Source of the DNA: an uncultured Eubacteriales bacterium
GTDB lineage: Bacteria > Bacillota > Clostridia > Peptostreptococcales > Anaerovoracaceae
Assembly: GCA_900542565.1 (NCBI GenBank)
Contig: UQOC01000005.1
Location: 5,387-69,386 of the forward strand
DNA length: 64,000 bases
Reading direction: 5' to 3'
Both the position numbers and the translations under genes were made by a program. Each line of letters starts with the position of its first letter. The first letter of the stretch is position 1. The notes under the pieces are model-generated. The model saw only the letters and a list, made by a program, of their open reading frames with translations. It searched no databases and was not told where the DNA came from. Positions 42,436-51,851 of this stretch are shown here, piece by piece.

Positions 42436-42703
42436 TTTTCAGCTCTTCAAGCTTTCTTAAAATGTCATTTTTCTGTTCTTCTCCTACCGGCATGCCCAGG
42501 CTTCTTTCAAGCGCCTTCTTTTTAAATGCTTTTTTCCAGCACTCCTGGTTGTCTCTGCACAGATAGACGCCTCTTCCCTTTGCCCTTCCGGTGAGATCTA
42601 CCGAAATATTTCCTTCGTATCCGGCTATCCTTATGAGTTTATTCTTTTCCTTTGACTCCATGCATCCTACGCATCTGCGCATGGGGATCTTTCGCTCTCT
42701 CAA
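42422..42703 (-). CDS. ylxR: YlxR family RNA-binding protein
   Basis: A 93-residue DUF448/YlxR protein. It contains RKIPMRRCVGCMESKEKNKLIRI, then VDLTGRAKGRGVYLCRD and CWKKAFKKKALERSL. The start is most likely the TTG at 42703 following GGGGAGGTG; a GTG at 42712 lies inside that ribosome binding site. In other bacteria it has been linked to RNase P or transcription control. Conserved position between nusA and ylxQ. Confidence 0.93.
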   Translation of the reverse strand: MRERKIPMRRCVGCMESKEKNKLIRIAGYEGNISVDLTGRAKGRGVYLCRDNQECWKKAFKKKALERSLGMPVGEEQKNDILRKLEELKNADK

Positions 42704-42727
42704 GGAAATCACCTCCCCTCGCGCCGG

Positions 42728-43990
42728 CTACTGCTGCCCGGCTTCCTGCACGGGTTCCTCTGCTGTCTCCGGTTCCTGTACATCCTCTTGGTCTGATGAC
42801 GCCTCCGTCTCAGTATCTTCGTCCGTCTGTACCGTATCCTGCTGTCCCAAAACCTCATCATCCACAGGGTCCTGCGTCAGTTCAGGGTCATCTGCCGTAT
42901 CCTGCCGGTCATATTCATATATCTGATAGTCTGACCCCTCATCGGCGGTCATGGCTTCGTACTGGCTGTGGCTCTTTATGTCTATCTTCCATCCGCTCAC
43001 ACGGGCTGCAAGCCTTACATTCTGTCCCTCTTTGCCTATGGCAAGGGACAGCTGATAGTCTGGCACGACCACCGTGGCGGTCTTTTCATTTTCCTCGTCT
43101 ATGATGACCTTTTCAACCTTTGCCGGGCTCAGGACATTTGCTATCAGCTCTGCAGGATTTTCACTCCATGTGATGATGTCGATCTTTTCACCGTGAAGTT
43201 CATCGACAATGGCCTGTACTCTTGTTCCTCTGGTCCCTACGCAGGCTCCTACGGGATCGATATCCTCGTATTCGGTATATACTGCCATCTTGGTCCTTGA
43301 GCCGGCTTCTCTGGCAATGCCCTTGATCTCCACAGTACCGTCTTCTATTTCCGGCACTTCCAGCTCGAACAGCCGCTTTACAAGTCCCGGATGGGATCTT
43401 GACAAAAATACCTGCGGCCCCTTGGTGGTCTTTTTCACATCCATGATGTAAACTTTCAGACGGTCGTTTATCTTATATCTTTCTCCCGGCACCTGTTCGT
43501 TGGCAGAAAGTATCCCCTCTGTCCTTCCTATGTTTATGAACATGGTCTCGTTGCTTATCCTCTGCACGCTGCCGGTCACGATCTCTCCCTGCCTGGTGAC
43601 ATAATCGTCAAAGATCATGCCTCTTTCGGCTTCCCTTATCCTCTGGACGACTACCTGCTTGGCAGTCTGGGCAGCTATCCTGCCGAAATCTCTTGGAGTC
43701 ACCTGATATTCAACTATGTCTCCGGCCTGATACCTGTAATCTATTTCTCTGGCTTCTTCTACTGAAATCTGAGTCAGCTCATCTTCTATCTCATCAACAA
43801 CATCCATGCGCATGAGCACGGCTATGTCTCCTGTTTCCCTGTCTATGTCCACCCTTACATTCTGGGCAGTACCGTAATTCTTTTTATATGCCGATACGAG
43901 GGCGGACTCTATTGCCTCTATCAGCACATCTTTGGAGATATGACGCTCTCTTTCCAGATCATCAATCGCCTGAATAAATTCCTTGTTCAT
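42728..43990 (-). CDS. nusA: Transcription termination/antitermination factor NusA
   Basis: 420 residues. The N-terminal RNA-polymerase-binding domain begins MNKEFIQAIDDLERERHISK. S1 domain GEIVTGSVQRISNETMFINIG follows, then the KH1 region VGACVGTRGTRVQAIVDEL and KH2 LSLAIGKEGQNVRLAARVSGWKIDI. After residue about 345 comes a strongly acidic, low-complexity tail rich in D, E, T and Q, in place of the acidic repeats of enteric NusA. AGGAGG precedes the ATG. It is cotranscribed with rimP. Confidence 0.96.
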   Translation of the reverse strand: MNKEFIQAIDDLERERHISKDVLIEAIESALVSAYKKNYGTAQNVRVDIDRETGDIAVLMRMDVVDEIEDELTQISVEEAREIDYRYQAGDIVEYQVTPRDFGRIAAQTAKQVVVQRIREAERGMIFDDYVTRQGEIVTGSVQRISNETMFINIGRTEGILSANEQVPGERYKINDRLKVYIMDVKKTTKGPQVFLSRSHPGLVKRLFELEVPEIEDGTVEIKGIAREAGSRTKMAVYTEYEDIDPVGACVGTRGTRVQAIVDELHGEKIDIITWSENPAELIANVLSPAKVEKVIIDEENEKTATVVVPDYQLSLAIGKEGQNVRLAARVSGWKIDIKSHSQYEAMTADEGSDYQIYEYDRQDTADDPELTQDPVDDEVLGQQDTVQTDEDTETEASSDQEDVQEPETAEEPVQEAGQQ

Positions 43991-44005
43991 TTTTTCATAA
44001 CCTCC

Positions 44006-44485
44006 TTAGAAAACCACAGCCAGGCGCACGGCAGCCGCCTGATCCGCAGCAAATCTCATTTCTTCTTGTTCGCCGTCGTCTATTTTTACAATGACAAATC
44101 CGTCCTCAAGTCCCATAAGGGTGCCGGTAAAAACCTTCCTTCCGTTTATTGCTTTATAGAGTTTTACTTCTACCTGCTTTCCTTTGAATTTTTCAAAGTG
44201 CTCCGGTTCATAAAGGATCCTGTCCATTCCCGGCGATGAAACTTCCAGATAATAGTTCTGCGCTATGGGATCTTCCTCATCCAGCCTGTCGCTGAGAAAC
44301 CGGCTTACCATCTCACAATCATCGGTGGATACATAACTGTCCGGATCGTGTTTATCAATGTACACTCTCAGGAACCAGTCCCGGCCCTCTTTAACAAACT
44401 CGCAGTGGTAAAGTTCAAGGCCGTTTTCCAAAAGAAAGTCTCCGGTCAGCTCCTTTACCAGCTCGCTTATCTTTTTCTTTGCCAT
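44006..44485 (-). CDS. rimP: Ribosome maturation factor RimP
   Basis: A 159-residue factor for 30S assembly. The N-terminal domain is KKKISELVKELTGDFLLENGLELYHCEFVKEGRDWFLRVYID, then VSTDDCEMVSRFLSDRLD and the highly conserved YYLEVSSPGMDRIL. The C-terminal SH3-like domain is VEVKLYKAINGRKVFTGTL. AAGGAG precedes the ATG. It is the first gene of the rimP-nusA-ylxR-ylxQ-infB-rbfA-nrnA-truB-ribF run and has a hairpin in its leader. Confidence 0.95.
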   Translation of the reverse strand: MAKKKISELVKELTGDFLLENGLELYHCEFVKEGRDWFLRVYIDKHDPDSYVSTDDCEMVSRFLSDRLDEEDPIAQNYYLEVSSPGMDRILYEPEHFEKFKGKQVEVKLYKAINGRKVFTGTLMGLEDGFVIVKIDDGEQEEMRFAADQAAAVRLAVVF

Positions 44486-44505
44486 TCTTTCTCCTTATCA
44501 AACTG

Positions 44506-44530
44506 AAAGAGTGGGTTTTGCCCACTCTTT
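44506..44530 (-). promoter_or_regulatory. Hairpin in the rimP leader
   Basis: A 10-bp perfect stem AAAGAGTGGG/CCCACTCTTT with a 5-nt loop, ending 21 nt before the rimP start on the minus strand. There is no U tract after it, so it is not a simple terminator. Similar GAGTGGG hairpins stand before rimP in other Firmicutes as far as I recall. Confidence 0.65.
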
Positions 44531-44561
44531 AGTAATACCTTTTAGAATTAAATCCTTAACA

Positions 44562-44590
44562 AGGATATCATATAATCCAGGGAAAATCAA
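44562..44590 (-). promoter_or_regulatory. Possible promoter of the rimP operon
   Basis: TTGATT (44585-44590), 17 bp, TATCCT (44562-44567) on the minus strand. A weak match, placed where a promoter is expected between polC and rimP. Confidence 0.35.
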
Positions 44591-44729
44591 GGGTTTTTGG
44601 AAAAAAATCGGCAGTTGGTCTGCAGGTCCAGCACTTTTGCCCTCTGCCAATATCCCTGCCGGCTGCCGCCGGCATCGCAGGCTTTCAGCCCGGCTGCCGG
44701 CCGGCGAAATCCGCCTGGTCATCAGACGA

Positions 44730-47700
44730 TCAGAAGAAGCTGAGCTGATCGGTCTCCGGGAGTCCCTTTAACACGCCCTTGGCCTTCAGAGCCTCTATGG
44801 ACGAGCGGTTTATCTTTGCCCGTTTAGTGATCTCTTCAATGGTCTCATACGGCCGTACATCATATTCATCCACAAAAGATCTGGCTGCCGTCTCTCCCAT
44901 TCCCGGAAGCGTTATGAAAGGCAGCAGTACCTTCCCGTCAGAAATGCCGAATTTGAGAGCTTCCGATTCACCCAGTGTTATATCTTTGAACTCGTATCCT
45001 CTGGCGTACATTTCGTATGCGACCTCAAGGACTGTCATCTCGTTGTTATCCTTGGCCGTGGCTTCATGTCCTCTGGCGTCGATGAGCCTCATCCTTTCCA
45101 GGATGGCGTTCTTGCCCTGGAGGATGACCTCGGCGTTGAAGTCGCCTGCAACACTGGTAAAATATGTGGCATAAAATTCCAGAGGATAATACACCTTGTA
45201 CCAGGCCATCCTGAAAGACATCATGGTATAAGCTACAGCATGAGCCCTGGGGAACATGTACTGTATCTTGATACAAGAGTCAATGTACCATTGAGGCACG
45301 CCATGCTCTTTCATCACTGCAAGCTGATCTTCTTTCAGCGGCCTGTTTTTCCTTACATCCTCCATGATCTGGAAGGACATCTTGTTTTCTATGCCTTTAA
45401 GCATCAGGTAGTTCATTATGTCGTCACGGGTAGAGATAACTTCTCTCATGGTGGCCACTCCCTGCCTTATGTAATCCTGAGCATTATTGAGCCACACATC
45501 GGTACCGTGGGAAAAGCCTGAGATCCTGACCAGGTCGGCGAATCTGTCCGGCTTGATGTCATCCAGCATCTGTCTTACGAAAGAGGTTCCGAACTCCGGT
45601 ATGGCATACGAACCGTGAGTAAATTTATAATCCGGGTCCTTTATGTCCAGCGCCTCTATGCCGTTGAAAATACTCAGCACTTTTCGGTCTGTCAATGGTA
45701 CGGTCAGAGGATCTACCCCGGTCATGTCCTGGAGCTGCCTTATCATGGATGGCACATTATGGCCCAGTATGTCCAGTTTCAGCAGGTTCTTGTCTATCTT
45801 ATGATAATCGAAGTGGGTGGTTATGATATCAGATCTGACATCGTTGGCCGGGTGCTGGACCGGACAGAACTCGTATATCTCATGGTCATCCGGCACTATG
45901 ACTATGCCGCCGGGATGCTGGCCCGTGGTACGTTTTACCCCGGTACAATGGGTAGTAAGCCTGTCTGCTTCATACTTGTTTATCCGTATTCCCTGCTCGT
46001 CATAAAATTTCATCACATATCCATAAGCCGTCTTGTCAGCTATTGTGCCTACGGTCCCTGCCTTGAACACATTTTTTTCTCCGAAGATGGTCCCCACATA
46101 TTTGTGAGCCACCGGCTGGTATTCACCGGCGAAATTGAGGTCTATATCCGGCTCCTTGTCACCGTCGAATCCCAGGAATGTGGCAAAAGGAATGGTGAAT
46201 CCGTCCCTGTTCATTTCTTCTCCGCATACGGGGCACTTTTTCGGCGGCATGTCGATCCCGCAGTCATATTGTTCCATATCGCCCCACTCCAGATGCTTGC
46301 AGCTGGGACAGATATAGTGAGGGTTCAGGGGATTGACTTCTGTTATCCCCGCCATGGTGGCAGCCAGAGACGAGCCTACCGAGCCTCTTGAGCCTACCAG
46401 ATACCCATCCTCCATGGACTTTTTGACCAGCATCTGGGCAGACACATACATGACAGCATATCCGTTGTTTATTATGGAATTCAGTTCCTTTTCCAGCCTC
46501 TGGCCTATCTCCTCCGGCAGCAGATCGCCGTATATGCTGTGGGCTTTTTCCATACATGTCTTGCGCAAAGTCTCTTCAGCTCCCGGTATCTTAGGAGGAT
46601 ATTTTTCTTTCGGCACAGGGCGGAGCTGGCCTATACGGCCGGCTATCTTATTTGTATTTTCTATGACCACCTTTCGGGCCGTCTCTTCTCCCAGATAGGA
46701 AAATTCCTCCATCATCTCGTCGGTGGTCCTCAGATAAAGCCCCTGCCCGTTTTCGGCATCCTTATATCCCTGTCCGGCCATGATTATATTTCTGTATATG
46801 GCCGATGTATCTCTGTCATAGTGGGCATCGGTGGTAGCCACAACAGGCCTTTCCATTTCCTCTCCCAGAGCTACTATGCTCCTGTTGATATCCATCAGAT
46901 CATCGTTTGTCAGCCTGCGCCTGTCAGGGTACTTGCCTCCTTCGGTCACATCCTCTGTCAGAAATCTGTTGTTTATCAGCGGCTGTATCTCAAAGTAATC
47001 ATAAAAACCGGCGATCTTTCTTATCTCTGCTTCCGGCCTCTGATGATAAAATGCCTGGTACAGTTCCCCTGCCTCGCAGGCAGAACCTATGATGAGCCCG
47101 TCTCTGTATTTGTTTATGACCGACTTAGGAAGCCTTGGTTTTTTGTAAAAATAATCCAGATGAGAAAAAGATACAAGTTTATACAGGTTTTTCATTCCTT
47201 CCTGAGTTGCTGCCAGCAGGATTATGTGATTGGTGGGCCTGCTCTTGTAATCTATGTTGCCTTCCTCATCTATGAGCCCTTCGTCGTCAAAAACATACCC
47301 TTCCATGCCATAGATGACCTTTATGTCGATCCCCCGCTTTTTTTTCAGGTCGTCTGCAGTCTTGGCCGCATCCGGAAATGCCTGGACAACTCCGTGGTCG
47401 GTTATGGCAACTGCCGGCTGACCCCAATAAGCCGCCTGTTTTACTATATCTTCCGGCTCGTTGAGGCCGTCCATGGCACTCATCTTTGTATGTGCATGAA
47501 GTTCGACCCGTTTTCCGTCAGGCCATGTATCCTGGCGGTCCGAAGCCTTTTCCCTCTTTTCTATGTCTTTTATCATTATTACATTGAGGTTTTCAAATGT
47601 ATCCCACTGTACCTCTCCCCTAAGTCTTATGGGGTCACCGGGATGCAGATGTTCTTCTATCTCGCCCCGCTTTGTCTCGGAAACAAAGGCTTTGGTGCAT

Positions 47701-48590
47701 ATGGTGGTGGTATTGTCTGTGAGCAGCAGCGTCATGAGAAAGTTCTTGCTCTTTATCACTCTGAAATCTATCTTGAAGATCACACCTTCCACAACGGCTG
47801 TCCCCTGGGCCGGATCTATATCCCTGAGGGCGGTGACTGTCTGCGCTGTGCCTATCTCACGGCCCATTATGCGGTTGCCCTCGGCCGGCAGTTCTTTATC
47901 CCGGAAGCGCCTTTTCTTTCCGCTGTTTTCCTGCCCCGATGAGCCGTAAGGGGACCCTGCGGATCCGGATGATGCCCCTGCAGTGGATGAGGCTGCCATG
48001 GCAGCCCTTTCTTTCAGTTTTTTTGCATGTTCTTCCAGCGATTCCCTGATATCTTTTTCCTCTTTTGCCAGGAATTGTTCCGCTTCTTTCTTAAAAAGCT
48101 CCTCGTTGTTTTCAAATCTTATTTCAGCGTCTATGGAAAAATTCTCTCTCAGGAGCTGTTCAAATCTTCCTTTGAGTTCCCTGTTCAGAAGTTCCACCGT
48201 AAATTCACCGATAGCATATATTGTCAGATGTTTTCCGTCCCATTGCAGAGAATCCGTACAAATGGCGCTGGTGATCCCCGTATACCCTCCGTTTACTATC
48301 TCTATCATATGAGGGATAAAAAGACGGATTATCTCCTGCTGGTCTGCAGCCATATCCCCGTAGCTGAAATTGATATGTACTCCGCCTATCTTGCCGCCCA
48401 TCTGTTGTGCCAGCATGTCTGTGACCATGTGGCAGGCCTCTATGGGCATGACAAAATTAAGGGTGATATCCAGAGATAATACCCGCTGATCTTTTTTTAT
48501 GGATGCTCTGGTAAGCTTATACTCATATGCCGGATTTTTGCTCATGTCGATCCCGCACATGCTGAGCGCCTTGTCTATGATATCGTTCAT
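44730..48590 (-). CDS. polC: DNA polymerase III PolC lacking the 3'-5' exonuclease domain
   Basis: A 1286-residue Gram-positive replicase, against about 1440 in Bacillus. Order: PolC N-terminal domain (1-190), OB domain (about 260-345), PHP domain from about 360 (VELHAHTKMSAMDG, ITDHGVVQAFPDA, later ACEAGELY and ATTDAHY), then the zinc module (CPSC, CPVC), catalytic DGDKEPDIDLNFAGEYQP and the fingers region. Normally a DnaQ-like exonuclease of about 170 residues (DVETTG, HNASFD, HRAIYDA motifs) interrupts the PHP domain. Here IYGMEGYVFDDEG passes after about 15 residues into RPTNHIILLAATQEG, so it is absent. The PHP metal ligands remain. The ATG at 48590 follows AGGAG and overlaps the ispG stop. 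Confidence 0.93.
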   Translation of the reverse strand: MNDIIDKALSMCGIDMSKNPAYEYKLTRASIKKDQRVLSLDITLNFVMPIEACHMVTDMLAQQMGGKIGGVHINFSYGDMAADQQEIIRLFIPHMIEIVNGGYTGITSAICTDSLQWDGKHLTIYAIGEFTVELLNRELKGRFEQLLRENFSIDAEIRFENNEELFKKEAEQFLAKEEKDIRESLEEHAKKLKERAAMAASSTAGASSGSAGSPYGSSGQENSGKKRRFRDKELPAEGNRIMGREIGTAQTVTALRDIDPAQGTAVVEGVIFKIDFRVIKSKNFLMTLLLTDNTTTICTKAFVSETKRGEIEEHLHPGDPIRLRGEVQWDTFENLNVIMIKDIEKREKASDRQDTWPDGKRVELHAHTKMSAMDGLNEPEDIVKQAAYWGQPAVAITDHGVVQAFPDAAKTADDLKKKRGIDIKVIYGMEGYVFDDEGLIDEEGNIDYKSRPTNHIILLAATQEGMKNLYKLVSFSHLDYFYKKPRLPKSVINKYRDGLIIGSACEAGELYQAFYHQRPEAEIRKIAGFYDYFEIQPLINNRFLTEDVTEGGKYPDRRRLTNDDLMDINRSIVALGEEMERPVVATTDAHYDRDTSAIYRNIIMAGQGYKDAENGQGLYLRTTDEMMEEFSYLGEETARKVVIENTNKIAGRIGQLRPVPKEKYPPKIPGAEETLRKTCMEKAHSIYGDLLPEEIGQRLEKELNSIINNGYAVMYVSAQMLVKKSMEDGYLVGSRGSVGSSLAATMAGITEVNPLNPHYICPSCKHLEWGDMEQYDCGIDMPPKKCPVCGEEMNRDGFTIPFATFLGFDGDKEPDIDLNFAGEYQPVAHKYVGTIFGEKNVFKAGTVGTIADKTAYGYVMKFYDEQGIRINKYEADRLTTHCTGVKRTTGQHPGGIVIVPDDHEIYEFCPVQHPANDVRSDIITTHFDYHKIDKNLLKLDILGHNVPSMIRQLQDMTGVDPLTVPLTDRKVLSIFNGIEALDIKDPDYKFTHGSYAIPEFGTSFVRQMLDDIKPDRFADLVRISGFSHGTDVWLNNAQDYIRQGVATMREVISTRDDIMNYLMLKGIENKMSFQIMEDVRKNRPLKEDQLAVMKEHGVPQWYIDSCIKIQYMFPRAHAVAYTMMSFRMAWYKVYYPLEFYATYFTSVAGDFNAEVILQGKNAILERMRLIDARGHEATAKDNNEMTVLEVAYEMYARGYEFKDITLGESEALKFGISDGKVLLPFITLPGMGETAARSFVDEYDVRPYETIEEITKRAKINRSSIEALKAKGVLKGLPETDQLSFF

Positions 48591-49666
48591 ATTATGCTCC
48601 TGAAATGGTCTTCTATCATTGCCAGCAGCCTGTCTGCCAGCTCTTCCTCCTTCACTTTTTCCACGATCTGCCCCTTTTGGAAGATCAGTCCCTGTCCGTC
48701 TCCGCCGCATACCCCAAAATCTGCCTCTTTGGCTTCTCCTGGCCCGTTGACCACACAGCCCATCACTGCGACAGTGATACCGGGCAGCCCTGATATTTCA
48801 ATCCGCTTCTGGATGGGAGCCAGCTTGTCCTCGATCCGTCCGGCAAGGGACTGGAGGTCTATCTTTGTCCTGCCGCATGTCGGGCACGATACAAGGTTTA
48901 TGGCCGATCTTCTCAGGCCGAGAGCCTTTAGTATATCAATGGCAAACTTTACTTCTTCGACAGGGTCAGCTGTCAGGGATACTCTCATGGTATCTCCTAT
49001 ACCTTCAAGGAGAAGGGCTCCCAGCCCTATGGCCGACTTGACCTTTCCCATGGCAGGTGTCCCGGCTTCAGTTATGCCTATATGCACAGGGACATCCGTG
49101 GCAGCAGAAAGTATCTTATGGGCTTTATAGTTCATGGTCACATCAGATGATTTGATGGAAACTACCAGATTGCCGTAATCCATATCTTCCATGTAACGGA
49201 TGTTGCGCAGAGCGCTTTCCGCCAGTCCCTCCGCTGTGACTGCTTTATATTTCTCTACTATATCTCTTTCAAGAGAACCTGAATTGACTCCTATCCTTAT
49301 GGGGATATCTCTTTCCCGCGCAGCAGTGACTATTGCCTTCATACGGTCTGTGCTCCCGATATTTCCGGGGTTTATCCTTATCTTGTCAGCGCCTGCTTTT
49401 ATAGCTGCAAGTGCAAGCCTGTAATCAAAGTGTATGTCCGCAACAATGGGAATGCCGGCAGTTTTTTTTACCCGCCCCAGCACCTGGGCAGACTCCATGT
49501 CCGGCACAGCCATCCTGACTATCTGGCAGCCTGCATCTTTCAGTACAGCTATCTGTTCTTTAACCGCCCGTTCATCCCTTGGATCTGCGTTTGTCATGGA
49601 CTGTACTGAAACCGGCGCACCTCCTCCGATCAATACATCGCCGCATCTAACCTGTCTGGTATCCAT
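48587..49666 (-). CDS. ispG: 4-hydroxy-3-methylbut-2-enyl diphosphate synthase
   Basis: A 359-residue [4Fe-4S] enzyme of the MEP isoprenoid pathway. It begins with TRQVRCGDVLIGGGAPVSVQSMTNADPRD and has VADIHFDYRLALAAIKAGADKIRINPGNIG. The cluster ligands lie in NLVSCPTCGRTKIDL and MGCVVNGPGEAKEAD. It is of the short bacterial type without the extra domain of plant or chlamydial enzymes. AGGAGG precedes the ATG. With dxr it supplies the MEP pathway, next to uppS, which uses the product. Confidence 0.97.
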   Translation of the reverse strand: MDTRQVRCGDVLIGGGAPVSVQSMTNADPRDERAVKEQIAVLKDAGCQIVRMAVPDMESAQVLGRVKKTAGIPIVADIHFDYRLALAAIKAGADKIRINPGNIGSTDRMKAIVTAARERDIPIRIGVNSGSLERDIVEKYKAVTAEGLAESALRNIRYMEDMDYGNLVVSIKSSDVTMNYKAHKILSAATDVPVHIGITEAGTPAMGKVKSAIGLGALLLEGIGDTMRVSLTADPVEEVKFAIDILKALGLRRSAINLVSCPTCGRTKIDLQSLAGRIEDKLAPIQKRIEISGLPGITVAVMGCVVNGPGEAKEADFGVCGGDGQGLIFQKGQIVEKVKEEELADRLLAMIEDHFRSII

Positions 49667-49675
49667 AGCTGCCTC

Positions 49676-50677
49676 CTATCCGAATATCCTTGTTATATCG
49701 TTGAATGTAACATAGGCCATGAGTCCAAAAAGGAGCATGATCCCTACAAAATGCACGGTGCCTTCTACTTTCTGGCTTACCGGCCGTCCTGTTATCATGG
49801 ATATGATAACAAATATTATCCTTCCGCCGTCGAGGGCCGGCAGCGGGAGCATATTTATTATGGCAAGATTGATACATATAAGAGCCGTTAAAAATCCATA
49901 ATACCACCAGCCATATTGTGTTGTCTGGCTTACCATCTGTACCATGCCCACAGGTCCGCTGAGGCTGTCTGCTCCCAGCTGCCCGGTAAAGAGCTGGCTC
50001 AGTGTCTGGAACATGGAGACAGTTATATTCCATGTGCTCTTTGCACCCTCGGCAACAGCTCTGAAAGGATTGTGGCTCACTCTTGAGGTTATGCCGATGA
50101 GATATGCGCCATCCTGTGTCTGTTCAGGTGTGACTGCCGCCTCAAGGGTCCGTCCGTCTCTTTGGACTGTCATTATGATCTGTCCGCCTTCTGCTGATGC
50201 TATGGCAGCAGAAACATCAGTCCACGCTTCAATGGGCTGCCCGTCTATGGCTGTGATCTCATCTCCTGCCATTATCCCCGCCGTTTCTGCGGGACTGCCT
50301 TCACTGACGGTATCGATGGTCGTGGTGGTAAATCCCAGTACGCCTACGACTATGCTCATTATGAGTATGGCGCACAGGACATTCATAAAAGACCCGGCAG
50401 CAAGTATTATTATTTTCTGCCACGGCTTCTTGTTGTTAAATGCCCTGGGCTCGTCCGAATCTTCGTCCTCGCCTTCCATGGAACAAAAGCCGCCTATGGG
50501 AAAGAGCCTGATACTGTGCAGTGTCTCACCTTTCTGCTTTTTCCATATCACAGGCCCCATACCGAAAGCGAACTCGTTGACCTTTACGCCCAGACGCTTT
50601 GCCGCAATATAATGGCCAAGCTCATGGGGAAAGATCATCACGCAAAATAAAATGATAGCTAAAATGGCTGTCTCCAT
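49676..50677 (-). CDS. rseP: Site-2 protease RseP/RasP family
   Basis: A 333-residue intramembrane zinc metalloprotease. Zinc-binding HELGH is at 18-22 in the first transmembrane helix. A single PDZ domain (about 115-190: TVSEGSPAETAGIMAGDEITAIDGQPI) lies outside, and the third ligand is in the LPALDGGRIIF segment. Four transmembrane segments are expected. Homologues cleave anti-sigma factors and leftover signal peptides. GGGGG precedes the ATG. The position between dxr and ispG is conserved. Confidence 0.94.
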   Translation of the reverse strand: METAILAIILFCVMIFPHELGHYIAAKRLGVKVNEFAFGMGPVIWKKQKGETLHSIRLFPIGGFCSMEGEDEDSDEPRAFNNKKPWQKIIILAAGSFMNVLCAILIMSIVVGVLGFTTTTIDTVSEGSPAETAGIMAGDEITAIDGQPIEAWTDVSAAIASAEGGQIIMTVQRDGRTLEAAVTPEQTQDGAYLIGITSRVSHNPFRAVAEGAKSTWNITVSMFQTLSQLFTGQLGADSLSGPVGMVQMVSQTTQYGWWYYGFLTALICINLAIINMLPLPALDGGRIIFVIISMITGRPVSQKVEGTVHFVGIMLLFGLMAYVTFNDITRIFG

Positions 50678-50692
50678 GAATCCCCCTTTTTA

Positions 50693-51844
50693 TTACAGTG
50701 CGGCCTCTGCAAAGGTATGTGCCTTTATACGGGCCTGCCTGTCTGCTTCCAAAATATCCTCCAAGGTTAAATTATATGCAGGTTTATGGTCATCAAGTAT
50801 TTTTTCTATGTTTTTTTGGATGTCGGTAAAATGAATTTTTCCTTTCAGAAAAAGAGCTACCAGTTCCTCATTGGCTCCGTTCATCACAGCCGGATAAGTA
50901 CCGCCTGCCTCAGCCGCCTCATATGCCAGTTTAAGACATCTGAACACTTTCATGTCCGGCCTTTCAAAGGTCAGTTCAGAAGCGGCGCCGAAGAAATCCG
51001 GCCCCGGCCTGCTGCTTGCAAGCCTTTCAGGATAAGCAAGGGCAAAACTGATGGGGATCCTCATGTCAGGCGTGCCCATCTGTCCTATGACTGCCCCGTC
51101 TTCAAACTCCACGGCCGAATGCAGTATGCTCTGAGGGTGTACGAGAACCTGTATCCTGTCAGGCTCAGTGTCAAACAGCCATTGGGCTTCGATCACTTCA
51201 AGGCCTTTATTCATCATGGTAGCAGAATCGATAGTTATTTTTTTGCCCATGGACCAGTTGGGGTGCTTGAGAGCCTGTTCTAAGGTCACGGTCTTTAGCC
51301 TGTCAGCTGTAAAGCCTCTGAAAGGGCCTCCCGAAGCGGTCAGGAGTATCTTGCGCAAAGGCCTGGTGCGGTTTCCTTCCAGACACTGAAAAATGGCGCT
51401 GTGCTCACTGTCCACCGGCAGGAGCCTGACGCCTTTTTCCTTTGCTTTAGCCATTATGATCTCCCCTCCGGCCACCAGGGTTTCTTTGTTTGCAAGGGCA
51501 ACATCCCTTCCTGCCGCTATGGCGGGATAAGTCGGCAGCAGCCCTCTCATTCCCACCAGGGCGTTGACGACCATGTGACAGTCAGCAGATGCGGCTGTTT
51601 CCAATCCACCGGCTCCGTACAATATTTCCATGTGTGGAAAACGCCGTCTGAGTTTTTCTGCGTCCTCTGCCGTACCGGTCACTGCAAGCTCCGGTCCGAA
51701 TTCTTCTATCTGATGCGCTAGCAGTTCCGTATTGCTGCCGCATGTCAGTGCCGTCACTTTGTATTTTTCTTTATTGTCCCTTATTATATCCAGACACTGG
51801 GTCCCGATGGACCCGGTGCTGCCAAGGATCACTATTTTCTTCAT
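50693..51844 (-). CDS. dxr: 1-deoxy-D-xylulose 5-phosphate reductoisomerase
   Basis: A 383-residue NADPH enzyme forming MEP. N-terminal KKIVILGSTGSIGTQCLDII, then ALANKETLVAGG, PVDSEHSAIFQCLEG, LTASGGPFRG and the catalytic loop KHPNWSMGKKITIDSATMMNKGLEVIEA. I chose the ATG at 51844, inside the usual start motif; the frame extends to 51868 but overlaps cdsA. The ribosome binding site is weak (GGGGAT), suggesting coupling to cdsA. Confidence 0.97.
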   Translation of the reverse strand: MKKIVILGSTGSIGTQCLDIIRDNKEKYKVTALTCGSNTELLAHQIEEFGPELAVTGTAEDAEKLRRRFPHMEILYGAGGLETAASADCHMVVNALVGMRGLLPTYPAIAAGRDVALANKETLVAGGEIIMAKAKEKGVRLLPVDSEHSAIFQCLEGNRTRPLRKILLTASGGPFRGFTADRLKTVTLEQALKHPNWSMGKKITIDSATMMNKGLEVIEAQWLFDTEPDRIQVLVHPQSILHSAVEFEDGAVIGQMGTPDMRIPISFALAYPERLASSRPGPDFFGAASELTFERPDMKVFRCLKLAYEAAEAGGTYPAVMNGANEELVALFLKGKIHFTDIQKNIEKILDDHKPAYNLTLEDILEADRQARIKAHTFAEAAL

Positions 51845-51851
51845 TTTCAGA

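Noticed and set aside
46539..47942. 467-codon plus-strand open frame
   Set aside because: Lies entirely antisense to polC, has no protein-family resemblance, and polC is clearly the coding strand.
44730..48590. Pseudogene or frameshifted polC because it is short
   Set aside because: The frame is open throughout, all polymerase, PHP, OB and zinc motifs are intact, and the missing part coincides with one whole domain.
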